This document shows, one piece after another, positions 33,801 through 42,322 of a stretch of 64,000 nucleotides of DNA. Numbering within the stretch: position 1 is the stretch's first letter; every line of letters begins with the position of its first letter. The stretch spans positions 62,309,872-62,373,871 of the forward strand of contig CM043953.1 in NCBI GenBank assembly GCA_014529385.2, written 5' to 3'. This stretch comes from Adiantum capillus-veneris. Lineage: Eukaryota > Streptophyta > Polypodiopsida > Polypodiales > Pteridaceae. The notes beneath the pieces are model-generated. The model saw only the letters and a list, made by a program, of their open reading frames with translations. It was not told the DNA's origin and did no database searches. Position numbers and translations under genes: made by a program.

Positions 33801-35184
33801 CTAGGTCTATAGCTGTACAAGACCATAATTGAGACTTCCATGACCAGAATTATTTTCTAAACAGGTATGCATCTTCGCATGAGCCTCTCAAAGTTGACCT
33901 TAGCATTGCTGTGCAGTTGAGATAACAGCATACATGTAACTCGGAAGCATTGCATATACAAGGTCCGTTGCCCTGACCATGTTATTACAGGACTTTTGAT
34001 GTGCAATGTGTACCTCCGAATCCAAGTATTTTGCATAGCCTCACAAAGGGTTAAGCTACATCAAAATAATACAAGGTGGCAAGACATGTAGTTCTTCGTT
34101 GTAAGGATAGGCGTATCAAACCCCTTCAAGGTTTCTATTGATTATACAGTCTTTTATGATAGATTGGAAGTAAGTCACAATCATGGAGTTCAATATCCAT
34201 AAATAGGTAGCAAAAGCCGGTGTATTGCAACTACATTTGTTGCAAGCACACAAGAAAGATATGCAAAACACAAGAAACAGTCATGAGAGAGTGACCTTCA
34301 ACAGTGGGCATTGAGCCACTCGCAGCACATATGGACTATATTAAACTGTGATGGAAGACGGTTTGCACCATAACTTTACATTTAATGTCTATTTTCTAAC
34401 AGCTATGTCTATTTCCATCTTCAATTAATCATGTATAAGACAAGCCAAGGTACCTCCTCCAAATTTCTGAACACATCATGTATAGCAAGAGGAATTATTC
34501 CAGGTACATCTTGTGTTCCTCGCATGGTAAAGGTCTTTCCACTGCTAGTTTGACCATACGCAAACACAGTGCCTGAGTACAAAAACACAAAGAAGTCCAA
34601 AATCAGTTGAAAAATCACAGTCTCAATTAATGTAAGAGGATCCCCTAGCCACATGGCGTCTGTGATTGGTATTAATATCTAGAATCGCTTTAAAACATAA
34701 TCAAAAGATGTCATTGTTAGCAACCGAAGCCTCGACTTCAAATCTAACCTTTAAACAAGCCAAAGTTAGACATCCAGTAATCTCTGACAGGAATCAACAC
34801 AAAGACCCTGAGAGTTTCTGGACTAAAATATCTGGTTAGCTGACTGTATTACCATTGAAACCTTTGACGGCTGAAGTAACAATATCTTGAGTAGTTGCTT
34901 TATAAATATCAGAGGTAGTTGCCTCGGTGCCAAAGACATGGTCTACAAAAGCCCAAACAAAAGGAAACTTTGATAAGGCCTTATGGCATTAGCTGAAGTG
35001 CATATTAAACCATACACTTATACTCAAATTGCAACAACATACCAAATACAAACACTTGGCTTGTTGAGGGTGCCCCAGAAGCACTACAGAGAGTGATAGC
35101 ATTACTGTTAATTTTCCACAAGCTTTTTGCTGCTTCTTGCTTATCTATAGGACGAACACGAATAGAAACAGAGATTTTCTCCAT
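11332..35184 (-). CDS. Kinesin-7 (CENP-E-like, KIN-7N/7O type) motor protein, 15 exons
   Basis: This ATP-driven microtubule motor is encoded by exons at 35184-35043, 34942-34853, 34572-34454, 13504-13391, 13290-13209, 13105-13038, 12943-12869, 12780-12635, 12530-12428, 12319-12239, 12150-12082, 11928-11869, 11792-11634, 11545-11489 and 11424-11332. All introns fit GT-AG and all phases join, giving 485 codons plus TGA. The start is [12 protein letters not shown], with an in-frame TAG two codons upstream. The motor has P-loop GQTSSGKT (residues 84-91), switch I NVHSSRSH (193-200), switch II DLAGSE (234-239) and the KLTRIL block, then the neck and a short coiled coil (about 345-435). Family members are usually longer at the C-terminus, so exon 15 is the least certain. 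I see no inactivating change. KIN-7 proteins act mainly in mitosis and microtubule organisation. Confidence 0.88.
13950..14060 (+). repeat. Fragment related to sequence 3' of the 61-64 kb gypsy element
   Basis: GCGCAGCCAAAGTTGGTC...GCAAAGGGTGCTAGCAGGTGCA...AGGGCTAA is matched on the minus strand at about 60935-61045 in the same order. The latter lies just beyond the integrase end of gypsy element 4, so this is probably a 3' UTR or LTR piece. The remaining sequence, 14061-14660, is GC-rich and unidentified. Confidence 0.5.
14668..15510 (-). mobile_element. LINE-A, 5'-truncated copy
   Basis: On the minus strand this copy ends in a GGCCTTTTGAAGACGTTAATATATCATTTCATTTCA tail made of repeated ATTTC units (quoted in parts: GGCCTTTTGAAG, then TATCATTTCATTTCA). 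It retains the last 120 codons of the LINE ORF (15493-15128) with a zinc-knuckle-like [18 protein letters not shown]. It is closely related to the longer copy that begins 15 bp away at 15524. It has no RT, so it is a dead 5'-truncated insertion. Confidence 0.75.
15524..18704 (-). mobile_element. LINE-A, near-complete ORF2, 5' end cut by LTR-A
   Basis: From right to left it reads the end of an endonuclease domain (18700-18480), a linker (18480-17950), reverse transcriptase (17912-17160), a long C-terminal region with a CX2C...HX4C knuckle (17151-15829), and a 3' tail of ATTTC repeats (15550-15524). The endonuclease N-terminus is lost exactly where LTR-like repeat A starts (18705). Few stops and shifts are present, so it is one of the better preserved elements here. 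Confidence 0.82.
15829..18700 (-). pseudogene. LINE-A ORF2: endonuclease end, reverse transcriptase, zinc knuckle
   Basis: The protein copies LINE RNA into the genome by target-primed reverse transcription. Visible blocks are STVDYVRTS and VDHALLTFS (endonuclease C-terminus), [41 protein letters not shown] (first catalytic Asp), GCPLFPTLF and LLLYADDI near 17180, which is intact but one frame off the neighbouring frames. Downstream are LGKTKVM, TYLGVVF and the knuckle CQLC...HYICHC, interrupted by one stop. Stops occur near 17990, 17310 and 16143. I cannot assign the clade; the C-terminal knuckle resembles that of several plant LINEs. Confidence 0.8.
18705..19715 (+). repeat. LTR-like repeat A, copy 2 (probable 5' LTR of gypsy element 3)
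   Basis: It starts TGTCAAGA and ends CACTCCA, matching 101-1107 along its length with scattered substitutions. It interrupts LINE-A and lies upstream of a same-strand gypsy gag. The 960 bp from 19716 to 20678 contain no good primer-binding site that I can see and no supported ORF, so the link to the gag is by position only. Confidence 0.6.
20679..21638 (+). pseudogene. Gypsy gag with CCHC knuckle (element 3)
   Basis: I chose the Met at 20679 ([10 protein letters not shown]) because the family begins with a FxxFxG-type motif soon after the start; the frame is open upstream to 20604. A helical gag core follows, including [12 protein letters not shown] and [14 protein letters not shown] stop at 21396-21398 separates it from a basic segment (NRGRERF) and a zinc knuckle, [14 protein letters not shown], whose final Cys is replaced by Val at 21588-21590. 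The altered knuckle and the stop indicate a decayed copy. Confidence 0.8.
22010..23102 (+). pseudogene. Gypsy protease region and start of RT (element 3)
   Basis: A first frame (22010-22222) ends with [13 protein letters not shown], the protease active-site segment in DGGA form. A second frame (22227-23102) carries [15 protein letters not shown] (the protease end block), an acidic linker (DEDESNDED), and then the RT start: [28 protein letters not shown] one-base slip near 23030-23040 moves the RT into another frame. The region 21639-22009 is a lysine-rich linker with no domain I recognise. Confidence 0.75.
23041..23922 (+). pseudogene. Gypsy reverse transcriptase (element 3)
   Basis: The frame shows [38 protein letters not shown] and TTFITPWG, then a stop at 23290-23292. 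It continues (23296-23922) with [11 protein letters not shown], the catalytic [11 protein letters not shown] and [16 protein letters not shown]. RNase H begins at [12 protein letters not shown] and is cut by a small duplication of CATTATATAAGGCCAGTGT (23882 and 23923), after which no gypsy coding is visible. The two catalytic Asp residues are intact. Confidence 0.85.
24020..24700. repeat. Low-complexity block: CCTCGCC, AG run, telo-box and CTCTGCCGCG arrays
   Basis: Successive parts are a CCCTCGCC/TGGCTGG array (24060-24165), an AG dinucleotide run (24169-24219) ending in GAAGAAGAAG, about seven AACCCTAAA motifs spaced about 25-50 bp among CAACAA-type filler (24265-24530), and repeats of GCTCTGCCGCGAACCCTAGC (24575-24690). 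The ORFs that cross it are low-complexity artefacts. Confidence 0.75.
24745..27120 (+). mobile_element. L1-like LINE fragment with internal RT deletion
   Basis: The first part (24775-25074) is a plant L1-type reverse transcriptase: [14 protein letters not shown], then [17 protein letters not shown] with the first catalytic Asp. RT is then lost, including YADD. From about 25225 the C-terminal region resumes ([14 protein letters not shown]) and runs to a zinc-knuckle-like zf-RVT segment ([29 protein letters not shown]) near 26310-26430. Multiple stops occur. The 3' end is placed just before an AG run at 27130. It lies on the plus strand, antisense to the kinesin whose intron it occupies. Confidence 0.8.
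27130..27167. repeat. AG dinucleotide microsatellite
   Basis: About 19 uninterrupted AG units follow the L1-like fragment. The next 450 bp (27168-27620) hold a purine-rich unidentified segment with CACTAGCGACATCGCTAGTG at 27345-27364. Confidence 0.95.
27690..28110 (+). repeat. Copia LTR/leader fragment related to 59.1-59.4 kb
   Basis: GACAGTGTGGATGTGTGTGCC (27723-27743, 21 bases, quoted as GACAGTGTGGATGTGTGTGC) and GAGGACAGGGGTG...ATACCCTCAGCTATA...GTGTGTCGGGTGTGTTTC are matched in reverse at 59420-59090. That region lies just upstream of the copia gag there. A long TG run (27790-27849) sits inside this copy. No copia coding sequence follows here. Confidence 0.6.
27790..27849. repeat. TG dinucleotide microsatellite
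   Basis: About 30 TG units lie inside the copia-like fragment and end in a GC-containing variant (GCGTGCGCACGCGCGC). The corresponding part of the 59.3-kb relative has only short TG/CA runs. Confidence 0.95.
28930..29170 (+). pseudogene. Gypsy integrase C-terminal tail fragment
   Basis: A 78-codon frame ends with [19 protein letters not shown] and then [12 protein letters not shown]. This matches the layout of the gypsy integrase C-terminus (GP.VV.EVLP.GAVKL...NG.RLKPY). No integrase core is visible upstream. It may belong with the LTR-B copy at 32842, which would be its 3' LTR, but 3.7 kb of other sequence intervenes. Confidence 0.5.
29865..30225. repeat. C-rich minisatellite
   Basis: Degenerate tandem units of roughly 15-20 bp of the form CCCCTACCCACCTACTCAT are repeated about twenty times, almost free of G on the plus strand. 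The preceding 29180-29860 shows no gene. Confidence 0.8.
30750..32720 (+). pseudogene. Decayed ORF of unknown family, upstream of LTR-B
   Basis: One frame stays protein-like from about 30750 to 31795 apart from stops at 31221 (TAG), 31303 (TAG), near 31315 (TGA) and near 31504 (TAG). Reading continues with frame changes to about 32720. Visible parts are [17 protein letters not shown]-like sequence near 31090, a Ser/Thr/Pro-rich middle, and a helical coiled-coil-like part near 32100-32270 ([17 protein letters not shown]). I do not recognise the family. Its place between an integrase tail and an LTR on the same strand would fit an extra gypsy ORF, but a decayed host gene or gag is also possible. 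Confidence 0.45.
32842..33330 (+). repeat. LTR-B, plus-strand copy in kinesin intron 3
   Basis: It begins CTGTAGCAGGACTACA and matches the minus-strand copy 9751-9300 over most of its length. Similarity fades after GAGTTAGTCGAGTTCC (about 33247-33262). No gag lies downstream, so it is a solo LTR or the 3' LTR of the decayed sequence to its left. Confidence 0.7.
34454..35184 (-). CDS. Kinesin-7 exons 1-3 (motor N-terminus and P-loop)
   Basis: Exon 1 (35184-35043) encodes the start and the RVRP strand and ends in phase 1 at a TTTG|GTATG donor. Exon 2 (34942-34853) opens after TTTTGTAG and encodes [13 protein letters not shown]. Exon 3 (34572-34454) opens after GTACTCAG and encodes [16 protein letters not shown], the nucleotide-binding loop, ending with GAG|GTACC in phase 0. 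The next coding sequence that fits this protein is 20.9 kb away. Introns 1 and 2 are 100 and 280 bp, ordinary plant sizes. Confidence 0.9.
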
Positions 35185-36179
35185 TTTCTAAACCCAATTG
35201 ATGAGATTGGCTGTATTCAACGATTGCTCATATGATCCTCCAAAATCCTGCTATAAGAAGCTTAAACATGAAACGAAAAACTTAACAAATTCTTTATCCT
35301 TGAAAACACAATTTCAGAGCCAACTGATCCAGAAAAGCCTACATCTAAATTTTTTCTTAAAGTGCTCGTCAATATAAGGCCAATCCCAAGTGCTGCCAAC
35401 AAAATTCAATAGAGAAGCTGTTACTTAAGGTAACAGCTTGATAATCAACATATAAACAATTGCAGAAAATAGTTATGTGCTCTTTCGGTCATGAAGCCAC
35501 CAGAACCAAAGAACCACTAGACTTTAATGTGTTATGTGATTTGTATCCTTTTCTTCCATCAAACTTCTGAGTCTCTTGCAGCTTGCTTTCCACACCTATT
35601 TAGGGCATGGTGGTGGCAGAAGACACTTAGCACTCTGTTCTGGCCATCTATTACCTGCAACTACTCTTTTGTCACAATTTTGATGACAAGCATTCGATTT
35701 CCGCTATTTAGTATGTCTTTGCTTGCCTTGCACTCCTTTGAAGCAAGCAACCTTTAAGAGAAGTTTATATTGGATTATCCAACTTTTAAGAGCAGTCACT
35801 TTTGGATTATCCACCTACTACAATGATCATGCCTTTGTTGGATTCCCTCTATCCGCATACGTCAATCCCTTTTTCACATCCCAACATGAAGCAAACCTTT
35901 GTTAATTGGACAACATTGCCGATATAGGTGATTTGGAGAACGAGCAAGGGCTGATCCAACTTGTGCTGTTCAACCAGCTGGACAGCTGCTCTTCTTGTCA
36001 AGAAGAGCACCCTTGGACCAGCGATTTTGCATAGAGGGGTTGATCTCTCTCTGCAATGTTTTTGCCACGGAAGAGCCCTTGCGTACCTGCGTTTTTAAAC
36101 CGGTTGTCGACCAAGGAGTGTTGATGACTTTTAGCGAGGAATTGGACAAGATCTGGGCTGCCTTTTGAAGACCCGAAGG
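35185..36179. other. Kinesin upstream region, no gene seen
   Basis: The sequence 5' of the kinesin start holds no supported ORF. It should contain the 5' UTR and promoter, but I see no convincing TATA box or other element at a decisive position. The segment 35960-36175 contains a short inverted CAGCTGGACAGCTG and unknown repeat-like sequence abutting repeat E. Confidence 0.4.
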
Positions 36180-37097
36180 TGTCACAAACGGGAGCGCACA
36201 ACAATATCAAATATACTCGGATAGATAGGATTTATCACTTAATACCAAAGCCCCCCACCGCCCTAAGAGTATCTTTATTACTAGGGAGAAGTCTCTATAC
36301 AAGCACTTGAACCAAATGTACTACCACGTTCGTTCTAGATGAGACTCGATGGTACTTAGAAGCCTCAGCTTCCTGTTCTCAAGGCAAAAACCTTGTTCCC
36401 AAGAACCTCTAATCCTTGCTCAGAATCCTTGAAAACCAAGGTTCTCACCTTTGGAACTTACCTTCCAATCTCATGGCATGGGCATCCCTAAAACTCTTTT
36501 CCGACTCTATTCCCAAAGTCCTCTTCCGTAGAAATCTTGGCAACAACTCTGCTTTCCTAGACGTGAAATCCTTCCTTGGGAATCTCAACTCCCCAATCCC
36601 ACCTCAAGAGTCGCCACTCTCAAATCCATGGATCTACTCCCAAACTTAGGGTGCAAAACCCTTTGGGCTGATCTACTTCTATTTCCTCAAAGCAATTCTC
36701 CTGCAAAGGCTATGTCTTCCTCTGCTCCTTCCACATGAAAAGGAAGTGCACTTGCAAACAAACACTACTAGATCAAAAACATGAAAAAAAAACATCACTT
36801 GCGAAGACTCGAATCTCATATCGTAGCTCGGTTCTTGGAAAGAAACTCCCAGTAGAAATCTCTACACAGAGAACCCTCTCTTCCAGTTCCTACACACAAT
36901 AGAGGTGTGTTCTCTCATAAATCAACGACGTCTATGGGCTGACAACAGAGAAAAACAGTTGCTTCTAGCAATGGAAACACTCTTCGTAGGCACATTTTTT
37001 GTGATGGAACTCGCCTACTTGGTCTTGTCGACATCTTGTACAATTGGGACAGCCATGGAAATCACCAACAGCGACTCAATTGACCATGTACACTTGT
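36180..37097 (+). repeat. LTR-like repeat E, copy 1
   Basis: It starts TGTCACAAACGGGAGCGCA and matches 40147-41090 inside the neighbouring LTR element, including GATTTATCACTTA, TATCTTTATTACT, CTACCACGTTCGTTCTAG and AGAGGTGTGTTCTC. Similarity ends near GGAAATCACCAAC (37070). The following 37098-37283 is unique. Confidence 0.65.
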
Positions 37098-37288
37098 GAG
37101 GGTTTATGCACGTTTGCCAAGGCAAGAGCCTTCTGAACAAGAACCGGATTAGCTAATTGCTAATCCCCCACAGGTACGTACAGTTCCATCACGAAGGATT
37201 GCGAAAACGGGGAGTTCTCTCGCGTGGAAACTCGTCCGTTTTAAAGGGGAATTGTATTACAGCCTGCTGTGTTTTTTGGCAGGTTTAG

Positions 37289-38408
37289 TGTCACGTGACA
37301 CCTCCAACCCTATGTGTCCATGGACAAGCTACAGCATGATCAGGGTTCAGTCAGTCCAGTCAATCTAGATTTAGAAGTGATCTGGCACTTTTGTGAGTCT
37401 ATTCGTAGACCGTGCATGCCCAATCACTTAGCATAGATACATATCCTCTGGTTGCACACAGCATAATCATCAATATTCCCTTCAGAATCCATCAAATTCT
37501 GCATTTAGCCTATTTTCCCTATTTTTGGTATTTTTCACTTATTATTTTTAAGTGACTTTCCAACAAAAGTAGGTAGGACAATTTTGCTAAGTTAATATAT
37601 AAGCAAATCCAAGTTGACACTTTCTAGGAGAAGAGGCAGCAGGAGCTCCCCCCTCAACAGGCACCTTCTCAGCAAGAACCCGCAATACCCCTCAAGCCTT
37701 GGCGATTCCCTCTCCAAGCCTAGCGTTTTCTCCAACAGTACCTCCCCTAGCCTTGGCGTTTTCAACATTGCTTGGCCACCAACAATCCCCCAAGCCCTAG
37801 CATTTGCAGTTGACCATCGCCAACACATCAGACAAGCCAGCGTTTTCACTAACGCTAGCAGTCAGCCCAGCGTTTTTGGTTTTCAGCCCTTATCGCAACA
37901 GATGAGCAGCGTTTTAAACAGTTAAATTTTGCAACAGATTCAGCCCTAGTTGGTTGTAGAAGATAGTCATTTTCAAGCCTCGAAAACGCAGCCAAAACAG
38001 TCATTTTCAGCCACCCAAAACAGTCCAAAGATTAGCAGATTTTCAACAGATAGAAGACCACAGATTTCAGCCCTAAAGTCGTCGTCGTCATCGGCATAGT
38101 CCCAAGTTGCATCAGTCCATGGCATTGTCATTGTACCACTTTGTGCAATCATAAGTAGACCACTCTCGCCGACGAGAGTGGGGCCTTCGGAGGACGGTTT
38201 TACGTCTCTGGTGTCGTATCTCTTATCTCTCTATCTCTCAGTCTCATACACTTGCACGCACAATGTCCATTCACTTTGTTTGTGATCATAGCATTCTCTC
38301 ATTAAGAACGGAAAGCTCTACCTTCCATAAGAACAAAAGGAACCTTGAGCACAATTCGGAGCACTCATCTTGAGCAAAGCGTAATCATTCATTCCGTTGC
38401 ACCCAACA
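37289..38408 (+). repeat. 5' LTR of element D
   Basis: It is 1120 bp, TG...CA, with repeated GCGTTTT-type motifs near 37720-37920 and GTCGTCGTCGTCATCGG near 38085. It differs from the 3' LTR by an extra segment CCCAATCACTTAGCATAGATA near 37420 (quoted to 20 bases: CCAATCACTTAGCATAGATA) and by the lack of a short TTAGGGGAATTTTC insertion. Confidence 0.93.
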
Positions 38409-38409
38409 T

Positions 38410-38421
38410 TGGTATCAGAGC
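38410..38421 (+). other. Primer-binding site of element D
   Basis: TGGTATCAGAGC follows the LTR terminus after one base (T). This sequence is the standard initiator-methionine tRNA complement used by plant LTR retrotransposons. Confidence 0.93.
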
Positions 38422-38848
38422 TTTGGTAGTGTTCTGAATCACTCAAGGAAAGAACCACAAGAACCAGAAGAATTTTTTTTTTGCTTGTTGAGGTCGCACG
38501 AACCCAAGTTTGCTTGGGCGTGTCAATTCCTAATTGTGTTTTGTTGAAGAGTGACAGGAATCCCAAGAAAGAAGGGCTTGTCCAGCCTCCCCTTGTGTCT
38601 CTTTTCACTCATTAAGAGCGGACCGTGCACTTAGCGGCCAGCCAATCGACGTGAGGTAGGAAAAAGCAACCTTGGTGTGAGCGCAAGGCCGCCAAGGGGT
38701 GCGCCCGCGGAGAAGAGTAGAACTCGGGTGAAGAGAAGTTCCTTCTCCAACGCGATTTACAAGCGAAAGAAGAACCTCAAGAACCAAGACCCCCAAGAAC
38801 CTAAGTTCCTCGTGGACTTAAGAACCCACAAGAACCCACGACTTCAGA

Positions 38849-39274
38849 ATGATCATCACTCGAAGCGGAATGGATACTTCGCTTGGAGGTGATGAGCATG
38901 AGAGAGGCGAAGAAGAATTTTCCCCACCAGGAGGTTTTTCCGACCCTCCCCCTTCTCCATCTACGTCAAGGATTGCACTAACTCCTATGGAGGAGTTGAA
39001 GCAGTTGTTTAAGGAGAGACGGTTAGAACGCGAAGAAAGAAAAGCCAAAAGAGAAGCAGAAAGAAAGGCCTACGAAGAACAAAGGGCAGCCATAGATCGT
39101 GACTACAAAGAAGGAATGGCAGCCATACAACATCAGTACGACTTGAAAGCAATACAAGAACAGAGCGACCGACAAAACAAAGAGTTTTGGCGACGCTATT
39201 CTCAAGTTCAGTCTCTTCTTCTCCCAAGCATGACACACAGGATTTGCATAATTGTGAGCAACATGTTGTTTTGA
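38849..39274 (+). CDS. Gag-like ORF of element D, N-terminal part
   Basis: The 141-codon frame starts MIITRSGMDTS, a start style common in gypsy gag proteins. It has a Pro/Ser-rich part (residues 28-45) and then a long highly charged helix (residues 50-115, ELKQLFKERRLEREERKAKR onward) that should form a coiled coil. It then leaves the frame: the coding appearance continues in another frame from about 39187. I see no zinc knuckle or gag core, so the gag label rests on position after the primer-binding site and the start motif. No function beyond particle formation or RNA binding can be argued. Confidence 0.5.
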   Translation: MIITRSGMDTSLGGDEHERGEEEFSPPGGFSDPPPSPSTSRIALTPMEELKQLFKERRLEREERKAKREAERKAYEEQRAAIDRDYKEGMAAIQHQYDLKAIQEQSDRQNKEFWRRYSQVQSLLLPSMTHRICIIVSNMLF

Positions 39275-39819
39275 ACGACAATGATAAGCACAATGATTTG
39301 CATGATGATAAGCATGATGATTTGTATAACAAGCATGATGATTTGGATCACAAAGATAAGCATGATGATTTGGATGCCAATGACAAGCATGATGATTTGT
39401 ATGATCAAGATGTGATTTCTCACAAGCATGATGAGTTGCATGAAGAAGATGTGATTGTTCACAAGGATGATGAGTTAGTTGATGTTTTTTCTAGTGAAGC
39501 TAACCTTGTTGTCGATTCAATCATTTAGGAAGAGTCGATCTTGGCTCTCGAGCCTCGGTCTCAAGAACCCTCACAGGAAGTATTATGTGTTCGCATGATT
39601 GATACGCACGCATTGTTCGAATGTTTCATTCGTGATCGTTTCCTGTATTTTAGTCAACATCGTTATGTGATCCCTTTTCCTACGCATGACATATTGTATG
39701 TTGAGCACGTTTCTCTCATGGATGAGCACGAATGGATGCGGATTTTTCATGAAAAGCTAAAAAGCATGTATGTAAGGAAGTCACATTCCATGTTCTTCCT
39801 TGGCATGACACAGTTATAG
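39187..39819 (+). CDS. Element D ORF with KHDDL repeats, then unknown domain
   Basis: The frame (one TAG at 39526-39528) begins after the coiled-coil ORF and holds about ten variants of KHDDL/DKHDD between 39280 and 39470, encoded by a DNA repeat GATAAGCATGATGATTTG. After the stop the same frame continues to 39819 with a more ordinary composition: MIDTHALFECFIRDRFLYF, then HEWMRIFHEKL. Overlap with the previous ORF in a different frame suggests either a frameshift mutation or translational frameshifting. I recognise no family. The Asp/His-rich repeats could bind metal, but that is only a guess from composition. Confidence 0.45.
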
Positions 39820-40146
39820 AAAGAGCACATGAAAGTATGAGCACCAAGCATGGGCATTTCCATTGTGAATTGCCACAGTTAATTGCTTCAAATCATAAGA
39901 GAAAGATTCGATCTCATTGTTTGCATGTGTTTGATGAACGGTTTGGCACTCCGTCTCCTTGTTCATCTACATGGCATGCACAGTCTTTTAGGAAGACAAG
40001 ATTTTTTCCACTCACTTTACATGGAATGGGTATGTTCATGGTTTTGTGTTGGAAATGGTTTCAGGAATTTTCAGCCATGGAGATTCTTGAAGAAGAAAGA
40101 AGCATGACTAAAGACGAAGTTGAAGCATCAAAGGAGCCACAGAAGA

Positions 40147-41090
40147 TGTCACAAACGGGAGCGCATAACAATATAAAATACATTCGGATAAATAGGATTT
40201 ATCACTTATTACTGAAGCCAGAGGATATAGAGAGAGAGATAGAGAGTGAGAAGATCGACACAGTACTGGGGACCAGAAGATGGGCTGGTCCCCCCCCCGT
40301 AATAGTATCTTTATTACTGAGGAGAAGTCTATACAAGCACTTGAACCGAACGTATTACCACGTTCGTTCTAGAATAAGACTTGATGGTTCCCGGAAGCCT
40401 CAGCTTCCGATTCCTAGGGCAAAAAAACCCTATTCCAAGGAACTTCCGTTCCTTATTCCAATTCCTCGAGAATCAAGGTTCTCGCCTCTGGATCTCACCT
40501 TCCAGACTCAGGGCATGGCATCCCTGCAACTCTTTTCCAACTCTCTTTCTTCCCACAGAACAACTCTGCTTTCCTGCACACGAAGTCCTTACTTGGAATC
40601 CCAACTTCCGGATCACAACTTGAGAGACTACCTCTCTCCGATCCGTGGATCTACTTCCCAAACTCGGGTATGAAACCCTTGGGCTGATCTGGCTCTAGTT
40701 CCTCAGAGCGCTTTTCTTCTGCAGAGGCTCGTGCCTTCCTCTGCTCCTACTCCCTCACGAAGAGGAAGTACACCTGCAATCAAATACTCAAAGATCATAA
40801 CATGAAAATCGTTACCTTCAAAGTCTCGACGCTCGAAACGCAACTCGATTCTCAAAAAGCAATTCCCCAGAAGAGATCTCTACATAGAAAATTCCTCTCT
40901 TCCAATCCTACACACAAAAGAGGTGTGTTCTCGAGTTCCTTCTCATAAATCAGCCCCGTCTACTACGTTTATGGGCTGAAAACAGAGAAAAACAGCAGCT
41001 TGTCGCGATGGAAACACGCTCCGTAGGCACTTCTTTGTGAGAGAACTCGCGCACTAGGTCTTAGCGGCATCGGGTACACTTGGAATAGCC
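40147..41090 (+). repeat. Repeat E, copy 2, inside element D
   Basis: It starts TGTCACAAACGGGAGCGCAT and matches 36180-37070. Unlike copy 1 it continues into a further 1.2 kb (41091-42322) containing TTCTTTTATAGCTCC near 41190, poly-T/poly-A tracts and repeats of CACCCATC..GACGCATCAG (41690-41950). No ORF here is supported. Confidence 0.6.
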
Positions 41091-42322
41091 ATGGGCATCA
41101 CCGGCAAACGTCTTCTTTGCGGGTGAACTCTACAGCAGCATCTCCTTCTTGTAAAAACTGATCCTTCCCTCTGAGTGAGGGCATGAGATTCTTTTATAGC
41201 TCCCGGCCACGGGCACGAATAGCTGCTCGCGTAGAGATCGCAGCCGGGGTTTTTTTTTTTTCCAAAAAAAGAATTTTTTCAAAAAAAAAATTCGATGTTC
41301 TTCCAGAAAAAGAGAGAGAGAAAACGCTGGCTGATCTGTGGCCTTATTTATCAGATGGCTGCCCACTTATTAAATGGGCGGCCGGCATATTTTAAAAATA
41401 GTCTGAATCTGTCCAAAAACTCAATAAAACCTTATAAGTTAAAAACAATGCTTTCACAACACTTCCCAGGCGTCCCTGGATGCAATCACACGCACAGTTG
41501 CAATGCAGACATCGACTTCCTCGCGGGAAAGCATTTGCTTTCCCGAAAAGCAATCCCGCTTTCTCAAAAAGCATCTGTTTTTCCTCAAAGTTTCCTCTGA
41601 ACCCATCTTCATTCAAGTGCTTGCTTTTCCTTGTGCACAATTCTAACACAGTTCGGAATTTCCTCTCGACTATGGATATCCCCTTTCCGATGCACCCGTC
41701 ACCCACCTTGTGACGCATCAGGAATACCCATCACCTAGTCCTTTCCTACCGAACTTACGGTACAATCTCCTTCGCGATGCTCTATGTCACCCATCCTATG
41801 ACGCATCAGAGATGTCTATTCCCGGATGGTCAGATACTTCTTTCCGACGCTCCCTGTCACCCATCCGATATGACGCATCAGAAGCACCCGTTCCTGGTAG
41901 CCTTACAAATATTCCCTTTCACAGTGCTCCTGTCATTACTTTGAATGACGCACTAGGAATACTCCGTACTCGGATGTCTCCAGTGAGAAAAAAACCCTCT
42001 CACTTAAAATTCCAATAATTCATTTAGAATTATTTTTCCTTGATGTTCCAAGCGAGAAAACCCTCTCACTTATAAATCCAATAATTCATTTAGAATTTAT
42101 TTTCTATCAGATAAAGCCAATTTAGAAACAGAAGACTTTGTGTCGCTTTCGACGCGGCCCAAAGAAGCAAGCGTTGCAGACCTTTATGAAGTTCGAGTAC
42201 TGCACGACCCACACATCAGAGTGGGCCGGCGAAGAGTCCCTTCCAGGATTCCGGATGCTATTGGAGATTTCCCTCGACGCCATACAGTTCGGTACCGATA
42301 CCTCACTTTAAAAAGGAGGGGA

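Larger units (their letters stand above)
13505..34453 (-). other. Kinesin intron 3, 20.9 kb, filled with transposons
   Basis: The donor GAG|GTACC (34454/34453) and acceptor CATAG|GCTG (13505/13504) are canonical, and the flanking exons join in phase 0 at the position expected for the motor (LEE then AVDREFLLR). The intron holds LINE, gypsy, copia-LTR and minisatellite sequence in both orientations, described separately. Stretches 33331-34420 and 28200-28900 show nothing I can identify. Confidence 0.82.

Noticed and set aside
11332-35184. Kinesin as a pseudogene or two separate fragments
   Set aside because: Phases, splice sites and all motor motifs agree across 15 exons with no stop or shift, and the two blocks meet exactly where the motor sequence requires.
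37592-37849. Minus-strand ORF in LTR-D (also 42624-42893)
   Set aside because: The frame is preserved in both LTRs simply because they are copies of one sequence. Leu-rich content comes from repeated CTCAAGCCTTGGCG-type motifs, and no start context or domain is seen.
39187-39528. KHDDL repeats as a metallothionein-like or other host protein
   Set aside because: The ORF is inside a complete LTR element, between its primer-binding site and polypurine tract, so it belongs to the element. No Cys clusters are present.
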